Source: Lathyrus oleraceus (lineage: Eukaryota; Streptophyta; Magnoliopsida; Fabales; Fabaceae). From it: a stretch of DNA of 64,000 nt. Numbering within the stretch: position 1 is the first letter of the stretch; every line of letters begins with the position of its first letter. The stretch is from contig NC_066580.1 in assembly GCF_024323335.1 (NCBI RefSeq), positions 89,265,391-89,329,390 on the forward strand, given 5' to 3'. Of this stretch, positions 36,596 to 48,779 are shown piece after piece. A model generated the notes under the pieces. That model ran no database searches. It saw only the letters and a program-made list of their open reading frames with translations, and was not told the origin of the DNA. A program made the translations under genes and the position numbers.

Positions 36596-37790
36596 TGCAT
36601 GCTTTTTCCTTTGGTTTTTTATTTACATTTATGAGTATTTTTCTTAGTTATCTTGACTAAAGTCTTGTGGTGTGATATGAAGAATTTGATGTGCATTTTT
36701 AGTATGATAGTTATGACTAAACTCTAAATTGTACATCTTTAGCAGTAGATCATTAACCCTGGTGAGCTTTGAGTCTTATATGGATAACATACAAAACTTC
36801 ATCTCTTTATTTCTTGTGTGATTTACTCATGTCTGTTAGTCTCTAGAACTTGAATTGACTCTTGTTGATGTTGTTGTTTACTTGTGCACACTGATATGAT
36901 AAAGACGGTTTTTTTTTTGTTTTTTAGCCAGTTAGCCAAAAAGTCAACCCTGAAATAATTTCATCTCTTATTTGAAACCTCATTGAGCCTATTATCCTTT
37001 TTTTTGTTTAAAACTCATTACAAGCTGAAAAGTGAAAAACAATGTTATCACCCTATTCAAAGGGTTGAAAGAGTCTTGTTTGGAATTGTATGGGGTTGAA
37101 TAATTATGTTTGTAATATTTCAGAAGTTGGCAGAAAAAGAAAAGAAAAATAGAAAAAGAAAAGAAAAATAGAAAATAAAAAAAATGAATGAAAAAAAATA
37201 GAGGGATTTCAATACATACTCCTTCTGAAAAATAAAAATAAAAAGAATAAAAAGAGAAATGAGAAGAGAAAATAATTGCTATAGAGTTGTTCAAGTGAAT
37301 TAAATATTTTGTAAACTCAACTTTTGTAGTTTCTTTCAAGTCTCTTTTATCTATTTGAATTTTATCCTAGTACCCCCTTAGAATTTATCTCACCCTTACG
37401 TTGACCACGTTACAATCAAATAAAAGTTATTTTGATCTTTGTGTGCATGTATTTCAATTGTGGATGTTAGAGTCTTTTCAAGTTTATGATAGTACTAACT
37501 TCCATATTGTATTTTGAGTGTAAACAGTTAAACCAAACACTTGAGAGTTGAGTTAATTTTATCCTGTGGGGATCTTACTGCTTTTGATGTACTCTTTGGT
37601 AATTTTTTTCCTATCTGCTTTGAATGTCACAAAAAATTTGCTCACTAACATCAGATTTTGAAGCTTAGACTTATAATTCTACTTGTACCTTGTATCTTGA
37701 AAACTTTTGGAAGTCCATGCTTTATTTTTTTCCTTTTGTTTTGAAATTGTAATTTTGCTTGAGGTGTAAAAGTTTAAGTGTGGGGAAATT
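36596..37790 (+). other. Athila 3' noncoding region after the Mutator insertion
   Basis: It continues the sequence left at 12058. No coding is supported; the 36992-37339 minus-strand frame is low complexity. It ends with the purine tract AAGTGTGGGGAAATT at about 37776-37790. Confidence 0.75.
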
Positions 37791-38870
37791 TGATCAGTGC
37801 ATTTGATGCACATTCTTCTATAACTGTACTTAGGTATTTCCCTAGTTTGTTTAGCTTATTTTACTATTTTAGAATGTTTTAAGATTTAAGTTCATGTTTG
37901 TCTTTAATCTATTTTCGTTTGTTGATTTTCAGTTTTAGTGGTTATTTGATACCAGTTCACTGTTCGGATCATAACTAGAGCTAAGGGATGTCGTTTTACG
38001 CGTTCTGATATGCGCTCGAAAGCTAAGAGAAAGAGCTATAACTTTCGTGTTGAAGCCAAAATCAGATTCAGAGTAAAAGAGTCTCACATAATACGTTAAG
38101 TTCCGTACTTTAGGAAATAATTTGTTTTGAGTCATTTTTGGGTCGAGTTTATGTTTTTCGGCCCAGTTTGAATTATAAGTGCAATCCTTATTTTGTTTAA
38201 AAGGAGCAGTCTATGTATTGTAGCACATTACACGTCATTCATGATAACTTTTTGCTCTATACGATTATGAAGAGAAACTAATCTTCCAGGGTTGATCTAC
38301 TGTAATCGAGTTTCCAAGGCTTTAAGGTTTTTATCCTATCAATTAAATTTTGTTCTCTTTCAATTGTATTCTATGAAAATTCATTTGCTTAATCTGTATT
38401 TTATGGAATTGTTTTAATTAAATTCGTATGATTGCATTCCTAATGGTTAATCACCGCTTACGTCGCTTTGTTGTTAAATCGCGTTTGTAAATCGTGTTTG
38501 CTTAATTCACGATTGTATTAATCTGTTTGCTTAATTCGGAATATAGGAATATCAATCTATCATATATCTATTGCGCTTGTCAATCGAGATTGAATCGAAT
38601 AGATATCGAAGCCGCTTAGAAAATTGGTAGGTAAAAACCAGTGATTAGCCGAAAACCGAAAATAGTAGATTGACTTATTTTATAATCGCTTATTTTAATC
38701 ACTTATTTATTTTGTTTTCTTAATCGATCCTAAACCATAAAACCCCCCAAATCGATTTCAGTAGGTTAATAATAATTCAAGAATCCTTGCGATACAATAC
38801 TCGAGTTATCGCTTCCGCTAAATTACAGCTTTCTAATTACTCATTTTGACCCGTGCGCGACAGCGAATCA
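37791..38870 (+). repeat. Athila 3' LTR (1080 bp)
   Basis: It starts TGATCAGTGC after the purine tract and ends CAGCGAATCA. Its 38076-38870 part matches the split 5' LTR, with substitutions and 5'-side deletions. The right flank GGTGC is the presumed TSD, but the left one is outside the window. Confidence 0.88.
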
Positions 38871-38929
38871 GGTGCATTTCATATAAAAAATTTGATGATA
38901 TGTTCTCAAATTATCACCTCAATGTTAGA

Positions 38930-39780
38930 AACTATTCTCACATAAGTCACATCCAACCCAAACTTAACCTAGTATGCATTAACCTTACGATTATGAACGA
39001 TTTTTTTTCTTCATCACACTTAGTGTTTCATTTTCAGACTTCTCAAATATCTTTTAGAAGTATCGCGCCTTCTTTTTCAGATACATCTTTTCTCTTCTTC
39101 TCTAATCTCTACTCTCTTATATTCTTTCTTTTTCACTTTCTCAGTTTATGTTACTATTCTCTCTTTCAATTTCGTTTTTATCACACTTCTTCTTCTCTAA
39201 TTTCTACTCTCTTTTGTTCTTTATTTTTCATCTTCACTAATCTCTCATCTCCTCTATTTTTTTCTTCTTTATTTTAATTTTTTTTGACATTGTTTTATGC
39301 TATTATTTTATGTTTATTATTCCACTTTTGTCTAATTTGATACTTTATTTTATGTTTATTATTCCACTTTTGTCTAATTTGATTTTTACATATTAAATGA
39401 GAGGTTGTTATTTAAATATGATGAGTTTTGTTATTATTTGGTAGTGTATGAATGACTAAATACAAAGTTATATTGTCATATATATGTGTATGTATGACCC
39501 AATATTTTTTTTGTAAAAAATCAAACCAACCTAACCGAATCAAACCGTATTGATTTGGTTTAGTTTGATTCGGCTTTATTTATAAAAGTCAATCGAACAA
39601 ACCATACGTTTTTTCTCTTACGGTTCGGATGACTTTTAGCGTCAAGGGTTGATTCGATTTTATTTATAAAAGTCAATCGAATAAACTACACACTTTTTTC
39701 TCTTAGGATTCGAATGACTTTTAACATCAAAATCGTTCAAACCGTATCGCAAATATCTTAATTGATCCTATATTAGATTT
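38930..39780 (-). mobile_element. Degraded hAT-type repeat, same family as 61845-62747
   Basis: Read in reverse it follows the interior of the 903-bp element at 61845: the region around CACATCCAACC...AACCTAGTATGC...AACCTTACGATTA, a TTCTCTAATCTC-type pyrimidine stretch, CCACTTTTGTCTAATTTGAT (here duplicated with a 42-bp period at 39311 and 39353), and a terminal CAAACC/CGGTT-rich end. The left terminus is missing next to the Athila LTR, and the right one is decayed. Confidence 0.7.
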
Positions 39781-40840
39781 TAGGATAACTTACTACTATG
39801 TCATTATAATAAAAAAATTATAATCCCAATAAATCCATCACAATTTCCCAAAAAAAAATCAGTTCAAGCTAACGGATAAAACTTGAAGATAAGGGTGATT
39901 GGTATTTAGTACTCTATTATGATATGTTATCCACTATCTCCAATTATTTCTTTGTAGTGGTTGGAAAGTAACCAATTTTTGTTGTGTAATGGAGACCTTA
40001 GTCACAAGGTCTAGTCATTAGAAACAGCAAAAAGTAGCTCATAAATATTTTGCAACAGCTTTTTTTACAGCTAAATCACTTCTTAGTCATATATGAATTT
40101 TTAGAAATGTGAAGAGTAAAGAAAGTTTTGGAAAATTTTCAATCTACTCTCTAAAACTATGGAGGGACTATAAGAAGGATTGTTCTATTTAAATGCACTA
40201 TTGAAAAGACCATTTCAATATTTTTGTTAAATTTAAATATATATCCAAAAAATAATTCTTAACCAATAGACTGTCAACTTATTTCATTGTGTAATTGCGT
40301 TGTTTTGATATAAATCAATTTTTATTATAATATTTTATTCAAGACTAAGACCATGTTTTAATCTAATCCTATCTGGTGTAAATATTTTGTGGGTAACATT
40401 GAATATGGGACAAATTGTCATCCCAATCATCAACCCATAATACTATGCAAACTCATCTAATTGTCTTAGAATACATCATTCGACCATAAAATTTAAATAG
40501 AAGTAATGTACAATAATTGCCTAAAGACGTGGACTTGATGGGAAGCATACATCATTCAAACACTAGCTGAGTTTTTGATAGGAAGCACACATCTTGATTA
40601 TTGCATCAAGCCACTTTGATTTTGTTAGTCTAATAGTCCTTAATTTAGCAAATTAGTATAGATAATAAAAAGAGGGTAGGAGATCTCAGGATTTTGAATC
40701 CTGTTGATACCAGAGAGTAGCAACAACATGTATCAAACAATTATTCATGAATTAAATAATGCCCAATAAATTTAAATAGAAAAACTTGGTTTCTTGCTAG
40801 TGAGTTGCAAAGACTTGAGAGAAACAACTACAATTGATAA
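39781..40840. other. Intergenic DNA downstream of the CYT1-type gene
   Basis: AT-rich sequence with no gene, RNA or repeat that I can support. Confidence 0.5.
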
Positions 40841-40846
40841 TTTATT
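40841..40846 (-). promoter_or_regulatory. Candidate polyadenylation signal of the CYT1-type gene
   Basis: A minus-strand AATAAA lies about 250 bp downstream of the stop codon. It is a plausible distance for a plant 3' UTR, but the motif is common in AT-rich DNA. Confidence 0.4.
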
Positions 40847-41092
40847 TCTATACATAACTTTAAATTACACAACTATTGCACAGAAGATCAAACTTATGCC
40901 CTTTACAACGATTATGACCTTTCAACATTGTAATGGCATCACTCATTCTAATCCAAAAACTGACTTGTACACTACAAGGAGAAAGAAAAGCAATGGGATG
41001 AAGAAAAAATGAAGTGAACAGAACAAACATATTTCAGACTCAATAAGTTACTAGTTGCTACCTCCATACCACATGCCGAGGAAACATTGACC

Positions 41093-42701
41093 TCACATGA
41101 CAATTTCGGGTTTCAGAATATTTGTCTTAATCTCCTTGTGGGGCAAAACAACACCTCCATTGCTGTAAATCTCATCACAAACATGAACATCTTCTCCAAG
41201 GATAGTCATATTCTCCACTCGAGCCCATTGACCAACGGTGGAATGCCACCCAATGATACTGCTGGAAATGCAAGCATGTTTCTTAATCCGGACTCCTCGC
41301 ATTACTGTGCAGCGTGAGAGCCTCACACCAGACTCAACAATGCAGCCGGGACCGATGGCGACATCAGGTCCAATGAGACATCCCTCGCCAATTTTGGCTG
41401 TTTCATCAACAATGACATTCCCCACAATGTTAGAGCCAATGGCCAGCTTAGAAGAAGACTTCTTCCTCAATGAGTCCAGGTAAAGCCTCAAGCCAGTAAT
41501 ATAGTCCCTCGGTTGTCCGATGTCCATCCAGAATCCAGGAAGGACCATTGCATATAGCTTTTTCTCTGCAGCAATCTTTGGAAAAATTTCTTTTTCGATA
41601 GAGGTGGGCCTCAGTTCAATTCGATCCAAAACAGATGGGTTCAATAGGTAAATTCCAGCATTGATTTTGTTACCAACAAACAACTTAGGTTTTTCAACAA
41701 ATTTCTCAACCTGTCCCGTGGTCTCCTCTGTTACAACAACACCATATTTTGATGGCTCGTCAACCTACAAAAGTTAATGAAAAACAATATGATTAGATGA
41801 TCTAACTAGTCTACCATATACAGTATCACATATTTGCAATAACTTTTTTGTTAACTTATTTACCTTTGTAACCATTATGGAAGCCTCCCCTCCATGGGAT
41901 TTGTGGAATTCAATCATTTCTTTAAGTGGGTACTCACTGATAACATCACTGTTGAGAACAAAAAATGGCTCTCCAGATTCATCTATCAGCTTATCCCTAG
42001 CAAGAGCCAGGGGACCTGCAGTTCCTAGTGGTTCAGTTTCTTGTGAACAACTAATCTTAATGCCTAGCTTTGCTTCAAAATCCTTCAAGAAATTCAACAT
42101 AACCTGAAGTAAGAAGTATTACCAAAGTCAGAATAAAGAAACTTGAGCCACACAAAAATCTCATGAAGCATTGATTAGAACAATGTTTTAAAAAGAGGCG
42201 CAGTCCTTTTTACCTCTGGTTGGTAATTGATGGCCAGTACCACTTCAGTAACTCCAGTGGCCTTAAGAGCCTCTATCTGAAAAGCAAGCCAGATCAAAAA
42301 TTAAGAATGCAAATCAGTAAGATAGTTTATTATGCCATATTGAGGGAAGGCGAAATAAAATATGCTCATATATAAATGCAGCATGCTCATACATGCACAA
42401 ATAAAAAAGTGGTTTTCCTAATGTATGAAACTAAGGAGTTATATAAAATTTGACGCGTCCCTGTCATGTAAAAAGAAAGGCATCATATGCTGCATTAAGA
42501 AAGCATTCAACAATAAAGCATATCCCTAATGTATTCTAAAACATAACATGTATAAAATTTATAGGAAAAGAAAGTTAAGAATAGCTTTACCTGATGCAAA
42601 ATCATGGGTTTGTTAGCAAAATCAACAAGAGGCTTAGGGACACTGAGTGTCAATGGCCTCAACCTAGTTCCAAACCCTCCAACCAGAATCAATGCCTTCA
42701 T
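41093..42701 (-). CDS. CYT1: GDP-mannose pyrophosphorylase (mannose-1-phosphate guanylyltransferase)
   Basis: The enzyme makes GDP-mannose from mannose-1-phosphate and GTP in the cytosol, feeding ascorbate, cell-wall and N-glycan synthesis. Coding exons are 42701-42591, 42276-42214, 42103-41864 and 41764-41093. All junctions are GT-AG, and lengths of 37, 21, 80 and 223 codons (plus stop) give 361 residues, the length of Arabidopsis CYT1/VTC1. The N-terminal nucleotidyltransferase has [11 protein letters not shown] (residues 8-18), [24 protein letters not shown] and FFVLNSDV. The C-terminal half has left-handed beta-helix hexapeptides ([20 protein letters not shown]) and ends in KPEIVM. Every landmark is present and no stop or shift is seen. 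It is the only host gene supported in the window. Confidence 0.97.
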
Positions 42702-42722
42702 TGTGATAAGTCCTTTGTTTTC

Positions 42723-43994
42723 CTGCAAGTTTATAAAATTAGATGCAAATCAATATAAACCAACGGAGAATGCAATCTGAAATATGAGCAGATAGATTCT
42801 ACCAAGTCCTATATATACCAATTCCAGTATAGAAAGAATGACTTGCACATAATACTTAAACAAAACAACTGGAAAGTAAGTTGATCATGAGCAGACGGGT
42901 GTCCTATTGAGTGTGACACGGATCAAGTTATGCGTCACCTCACTAATAACAAAATTTATCTAGATATGAAAAACAAAGACAATCCAGCTAATATAAGCCA
43001 CAAGTTTTCAATGAGAAAAACAAAAGAGGATTGAATTCTGACGCAGGTTATTGCACCATAATTGGTGTCAAATAAATGCATCAATTAAGGTGCACGGTAA
43101 GATAAACATACCGTAATCTACACGCAATTTAAAGTATATATCCATCTGTTTCCTTCTTTCAAAATGAAGAAACATTTCATATATCTTCTTTACTTCAAAA
43201 ATTGTTTCACAATCCTTTAAGTAAATCACATTGCTTCAAGTCAGTTTGAATAAATTTCTCCACAAACGTGCAGGGGAAGAAATATTAAAAGAATCTTGTA
43301 ATAAATAAAAGTACTAAACCAATGACTTCTTCTATAAGTTGAAATTAACATGTGAACCTCAACTTTTCGCAAGGTTTCTCATTTAACCTGTAAACACATA
43401 TGTAGCACCGACACCTGCACCAATCTTTGTGATTATGTTTAATTTATTCATTTTCTCAAATTATTATCAGTGCCGCCGTGTCACTGTCAGGTCGTGTTCG
43501 GGGTGTTTGTGTTTCATTGGTAAAAACACCTATACACACCTATAAACCATAATTATTTCTTCAATTGAGAAAACTCCATAAACTATTAAGGTAATCCAAA
43601 CATAGTCTTTAAGAGAATCAATTAAACTTCTGGAAAAAGCACAAATTGATCCTACACATAAGTTCAATTTTTTCATTACATGTATAGGGACTTCATTCAT
43701 AATTTTCAGTAGAAAATCAAAATACAAATCCATGAACATTGAAGTACGAAACTACTAAACAGGTAAATAAATCAATAAACATAAAGCAAAAAAAAAAAAA
43801 ACAGAGACTTCAACAACACAGCACAGAATCAGATCTAAAGAAAATCCAAGTTAGATCACACTTCTATAAAAAAAAACCAAAAAAAAATCGTCAACTCAAC
43901 CATTGTGATTACGTAATCCGAATTCGAAAATTTGCGGGAAAGTGTGTAACACGAAGCAAAACGAAAATTACATAATGAGAATCATGAGAATTAC
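42723..43994 (-). other. 5'-UTR intron of the CYT1-type gene
   Basis: Donor CCGAG|GTAATT at 43995/43994 and acceptor TTGCAG|GAAAAC at 42723/42722 place a 1272-bp intron between a noncoding first exon and the start-codon exon, whose 5' UTR part is 42702-42722. A GACACC/GTGTCG-rich patch at 43405-43510 may be a MITE relic. Confidence 0.8.
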
Positions 43995-44150
43995 CTCGGT
44001 TGTGGAGGAGTTAGATCCGCGTGAGAATTGAAAATCAAGATTCAGAAATGAGTCGTAGTAAAACCCCGACCCGGACCGAGTCAACACGGCGAGTCGGAAT
44101 CTAGAACTAGAAGAAGAAGAAGAAGAATTAGATTTCGAAGAAAATCCCTC
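43995..44150 (-). other. Noncoding first exon of the CYT1-type gene
   Basis: It is defined by the donor at 43995 and by the TATA box upstream; the exact 5' end is inferred. It contains a (CTT)6 run at about 44108-44126, typical of plant leaders. Confidence 0.7.
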
Positions 44151-44174
44151 AATTTCGTCTGATACATCATTGTC

Positions 44175-44184
44175 TTTTTATATA
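44175..44184 (-). promoter_or_regulatory. TATA box of the CYT1-type gene
   Basis: TATATAAAAA on the minus strand lies about 180 bp upstream of the first-exon donor. It predicts a transcription start near 44145-44155. Confidence 0.65.
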
Positions 44185-44189
44185 CAACA

Positions 44190-46560
44190 AAACGCACGCG
44201 CCAACCATTTTATTAACTACCTTTTCTTATTTATCCATTCATTAAAGAGATTAATTTTTTATTTATTTTTTAATTTATCCTCTAAAAGTGTAGTAATAAT
44301 TTGTTACTCATTCTTCCAGTCAATTTACACTTTAATATATTTTTCTTATTGTTATTTTTAAAATATTTTTATAAATATTATACCATGTAATTTACTTTAA
44401 AGAAATGAAATATGCACTTAAAGTGTAAAAATTTACACTAATAAATGAAGGTCGTGTCTTTTAATAAATTACATTTTTATTGTTAAAATATTAATATAAA
44501 ATAATAAATATAAATTTTTTGATTAATTGTATATACAATACAGAGTATTATTATTTTACATTAAATTCTTTATTTTTAATAGATTTAATTGTTAAATATA
44601 ATTAATGTAAAAAAATTTACATCATCAATCAATTGTATTTATTCAAATGTGTTAATTTTAAAAAATAAAATAAAAACTAAAATATTTTAAAAAATCAGAA
44701 GTTATAATAGACAATGTAAAATATATTTGTATTAAAAGTATATATTAAATCAATTCTACTTTAATATATACAAATCAAGTTTATGTTTAATTTTATTTTA
44801 AAGAAGTCAAAAAGAAAGTATAAATGTAGAAATTGTTTTTTATATATTTAGTTCTTTTTAAGATATAATTGATTTTATTATTAAAACTAGTTCTATTTAA
44901 AATTAGAAACTAATATTTTAATTTTAAAATTAGCTTTTATAATAAAATTTATGTTGAACTCACTTTTACATAAATATATTTTAATATAAATTACTTTACA
45001 TTAACTATTAGTCAAAATAAATTTTATACAATTAATATATTTAAAAATAATTTATGTTATCACAAAATTAAACACATATTAAATTTCTATTTAATATTTT
45101 TAAAATTAATCCATAAATAAAACTGCTTTAAAATTTTAGAATATCAAATTAATCACGATTTAACTATAAAAAAATAAATAAATATTTATTTTAACACGAT
45201 TTGTCTGTGACAAATATTTTTTAAATTTTTATTTAATTATAGATTAATTATATTAATTTTTAAATCTTGTATGATAATATGTCGTAGTTTCGAAGACGAC
45301 ACTGATAATAATTATTTGTTGAAATAATTTTTTTAATAATTATTTAAATAATATATGCAAATGTACATTTTTAAATTTTTATTTTTTATATTTCGAATAA
45401 TATTTTATAAACGTGAATAAAAAATTTATTTTCCTATTTTGGGATAATTTCTAAGACATACAAATAATTTAAAAGTGTCATAAATAAGAAGAAAAGTTTG
45501 ACATACAAGTATTATATTTGGACGTATTAGAATAGTAATAATATTAAAAAAATTGAATAACTTTTTTTTAATTAAAAAATTGAACAACTTTAGAGAATAT
45601 GAGTTATTTATTCATTATGAGTGGATTTTGACATAAATGAATTTGGTATTATTCAAATAAGAATCTGTGGGCAAAGAGTTTTCCCATATATTACGGTGTC
45701 GGTGATGCTTCCTACGTTGTTTCTGATTGTGGCCACTTCTTGTGTTTGCTCCTTTTTTCACTTACCTATTACGATTGTGCTACACATGTCATGTCACAAA
45801 AAGTGTGATTTCTTTGCCTCTCTCTCTTGCGTGAACAGATTGGTAGTAGTACAATACAGTTGTGCTCGAAATTTCCTTTTTTTTTTCTTTCTAGTTTTAG
45901 TTTATTTATTTACTGTAAGAAAATGTTTTATTTTATTTGTTTACCAAATTAAGTAGGACACAATATCATAGACTATGATACTCGTGCAAATAGGAAAGTT
46001 ACTCAAATGGTATATCCTATTAAGTTTCCAAGAAAATAACAAATTAATGGAAGTGCATATTGCCTTCCTAGCTTTAGCATTTCATGGGCTTTCTGAATTT
46101 CATGTTTTAAATACTCTTTTTTGGCAAGCTTTATTTGAGAGTTTGAAGAGGAAATAGAAGATTTCAAAAAATAATTTACTTTAAAAAATATTTTTTTAGA
46201 TTTTTTTTAGAATGATAAAATAGTGTTTATTTTTAATTTTTGAAATATTATAATAAATAAAATTATATTTGAACTATTGGTTTAAATCTTTTAAAGTCCT
46301 CTAAATTATTTTTTTAATATAACTTTTAAAAAATTTAAATTTTTGAAAAAAAATAAATTCTAAAAACCCTTCCTACTTAAATCTTTTTATTCTTTTTCCT
46401 CGATTTTTTTAACAAAACTTTAATGAACTTAAGATAATTTATTTGGTAAAGGTACATTTCGAGTTAAAGGTGCACATATCGGATATAAGTGATGAATATT
46501 TAAAAAGGGATTAAGGTCGGAATGCATGTTCCTAGAAAAGCTAAGGTTCAGGGAGTTTAT
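44190..46560. other. AT-rich intergenic DNA
   Basis: Long A/T runs and short palindromes such as GTGTAAAAATTTACAC near 44428. The open frame at 45621-45956 has no recognisable domain and is probably chance. No gene is supported. Confidence 0.5.
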
Positions 46561-46599
46561 AACTTAAGTGATTTTTTGAATATGGCAAAATTCTATATA

Positions 46600-47600
46600 A
46601 ATTAGGAAGAAGAGCTCCTGGGCAAAGAAAGAGAGAGATGTCGAGAAACATGGAACATTAGACACAATCGGAAACTAGAAAGAGATAACAATTGTCGTAG
46701 AGTGGACAATGATCCCAGACCCTGTTCCAGCTTCAAAACTTACACTCCCATGAATACTTCATGGGAGAATATCTAGAAAATGTTCGAACACTAAGTTCAA
46801 GGAAGCCAAGATCAAGGATCCCTACCCAATCAAACAATCATCCAAGACAGACAAGTATAAATACTATCATTTCCACAAGAGACGCAATCATAACACAGAT
46901 GATTGCATCCATATGAAGGATGTAATAGAGGGGTTGGTTAAGAAAGGGAGCCTTATTAAGGTACACCCGGGATGGTGATCGGAAGGAAGGACGAGAAAAT
47001 AAGAGAGGAGGTAGAAGCCGAGAATATTCTCCAAAGAAGAAATTCTCCCCTCGCATAGAAGAATCCTCCAAGAAGGATATTGAAGTTATCATTGGAGCTA
47101 AAGGAGAAAAATACACTAGTATTGAAGAAGAGGTAGACAAGAAAGGGAAACACCAATACATCGCATCCATTATAGGTGGTCTTCCAAGAGCAAGTAATCC
47201 CTCAAAAGGGACAATGAAGAAAAAAATTATTAAGTTGATGGTTGTAAACAAATAAGAGGGGGAAACTTCAATTGATGAACTAGAAAGTCTTGTCCTTAGA
47301 TTCTGTGATAATGAAAAGGTAGAATAAATTTAGACGAGATCTTTCCTCTGGCGATAACGGCTACCATCGCCAATTTTGATCTCTCTTGAATCATTGATGG
47401 CGGAAGCTCTTACGATATCATGTACTCATACCTCTTTGAAAAGTTTGGGCTGAAGAAGGAAAAGTTACAACCCTATGGAGGATTTTAGTTATAAGATTTA
47501 AATGGCACAATAAGCCACCTATGAGGGTATGTTAAACTGAATGTCATCCTAAGCGAAGGAAGAGACACCACGATGGTCAACTTACAATTTTGGTAGTTCC
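46600..47600 (+). pseudogene. Ty3 Tat-lineage gag/protease remnant
   Basis: A gag knuckle region (KYYHFHKRRNHNTDDC, then VIEGLVKKGSLIK) is at 46850-46970, with Tyr in place of the first Cys. Next is a protease leader (YIASIIGGLPRASNPSKG, 47155-47215). A protease core with TATIANFDLS and, after a shift, IDGGSSYDIMYSYLFEKFGL is at 47345-47490. Frame changes and stops separate them. No LTR can be assigned. Confidence 0.7.
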
Positions 47601-48519
47601 TTGCAAAAACATCTATAGTTGACCCAACTATAAACCTTTTTTGGTGGTTCCTTGCAAAAACATTACAAAGATGTTTAATATTACACAACGATCACAAATG
47701 GAGAATCTTCAATAGAGAAATCCCTTTAATTTGATGTTCCACTTTGCTCCTATTATGTTCTTTAGCTCTTAATTAGCAACTTGCCGTCAAAATCCATATG
47801 CCCAAGAAAATTAGGTTTCCTTCATTTAAAAACGAATTTATACGTTTTTGGAAATTTGACTATGGCATACGCGTTTGGAAACATGTTTGGACAGACATGA
47901 AAATCTCATATTTAGCCTTTTATTTTGCGATAGTCCCACGTTCTTCTGAGTTATGATGTTATAGATATGATCAAAATATCACACATACATCATCATGTAA
48001 AATATGTTGAAAATAGACTTCCTGAATCCTTCTGAACATTTGTCACGTTTCTTTTCTGTTCATTTTTTTGACTTCCTCCGACTTACAAAACACTTTAATC
48101 CTTTCCCAAAACATCATATTATTAAGATGATATTTCTGAATTCTTATAAAACTAATATGTTGATAAACTTTCAAAACTTACTAAATTTATTATTCAAAAA
48201 CACTAAATGGTTAACAATTTCAATGTAAACTTAAGGATAAAGTATAGTAAAATAATGATTAATCACAACTCAAACTTAACTTGTTTCTTGTCCTCAAACA
48301 ACTTTTAAAAGAAAATATTTTAGCATACTAACTCAAATAAAGTCAAAAGTTAAACGTGTTTTACCTCCTTGTTCCTTTGTGATCGTCTCTTACTAGTACC
48401 TTGGGCTTCACATCTTTACCGAATTCGATTGATCTTCTGCATTCTCACATGATGATATACTATCATATCTTTACACATTATTTTCGCAGCACAAAATATA
48501 TCTGAGCATACGAACATTC
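47601..48519. other. Intergenic or retroelement leader, unassigned
   Basis: No gene is seen. The part near 48300-48519 may be the leader of the minus-strand Tat element whose primer site is at 48520-48540. Confidence 0.4.
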
Positions 48520-48740
48520 GAAATAACAACAGAGTCGCCACTAAAGTTTATTTTTTATTAGGAAAACATGGATAAAACCTTAAAAGAACAAAAATATGGT
48601 CATCGCAACCAAATTCGGGTTCGGGAGTCGGTTATGTGAGGCGAAGGTATTAACACCCTTCACATCTATTGTACTCAACGGAAACTGTTTAGTTAGTTTT
48701 GAGAATAAGAGTGTTAGGTTAAGTTATTTGTTTTCTTCTA
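48520..48740 (-). repeat. Tat/Ogre-like LTR end and primer site, remnant
   Basis: On the minus strand TGGCGACTCTGTTGTTATTT (48540 downwards) is a tRNA-Arg-like primer site. It follows an LTR end containing CATAACCGACTCCCGAACCC and a TAATACCTTCGC block, both shared with the Ogre-like LTR at 21400-21445. The rest of the LTR is not identifiable. Confidence 0.7.
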
Positions 48741-48779
48741 CTTATTAAAATGTTGATCTGAAAAGGAAAAGGAATAAAA

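Noticed and set aside
36992..37339. 115-residue Phe-rich minus-strand frame
   Set aside because: It is the antisense of an AAAAGAAAA low-complexity stretch in the Athila tail.
44165..44173. An upstream ORF in the CYT1-type leader (ATGATG)
   Set aside because: It lies only a few bases from the TATA box, upstream of the predicted transcription start, so it is probably not transcribed.
45621..45956. 111-residue hydrophobic frame starting MDFDINEFG
   Set aside because: No domain, no splice or promoter context, very AT-rich surroundings; probably chance.
46838..47251. 137-residue minus-strand frame with hydrophobic stretches
   Set aside because: Antisense to the Tat gag/protease remnant read on the plus strand.
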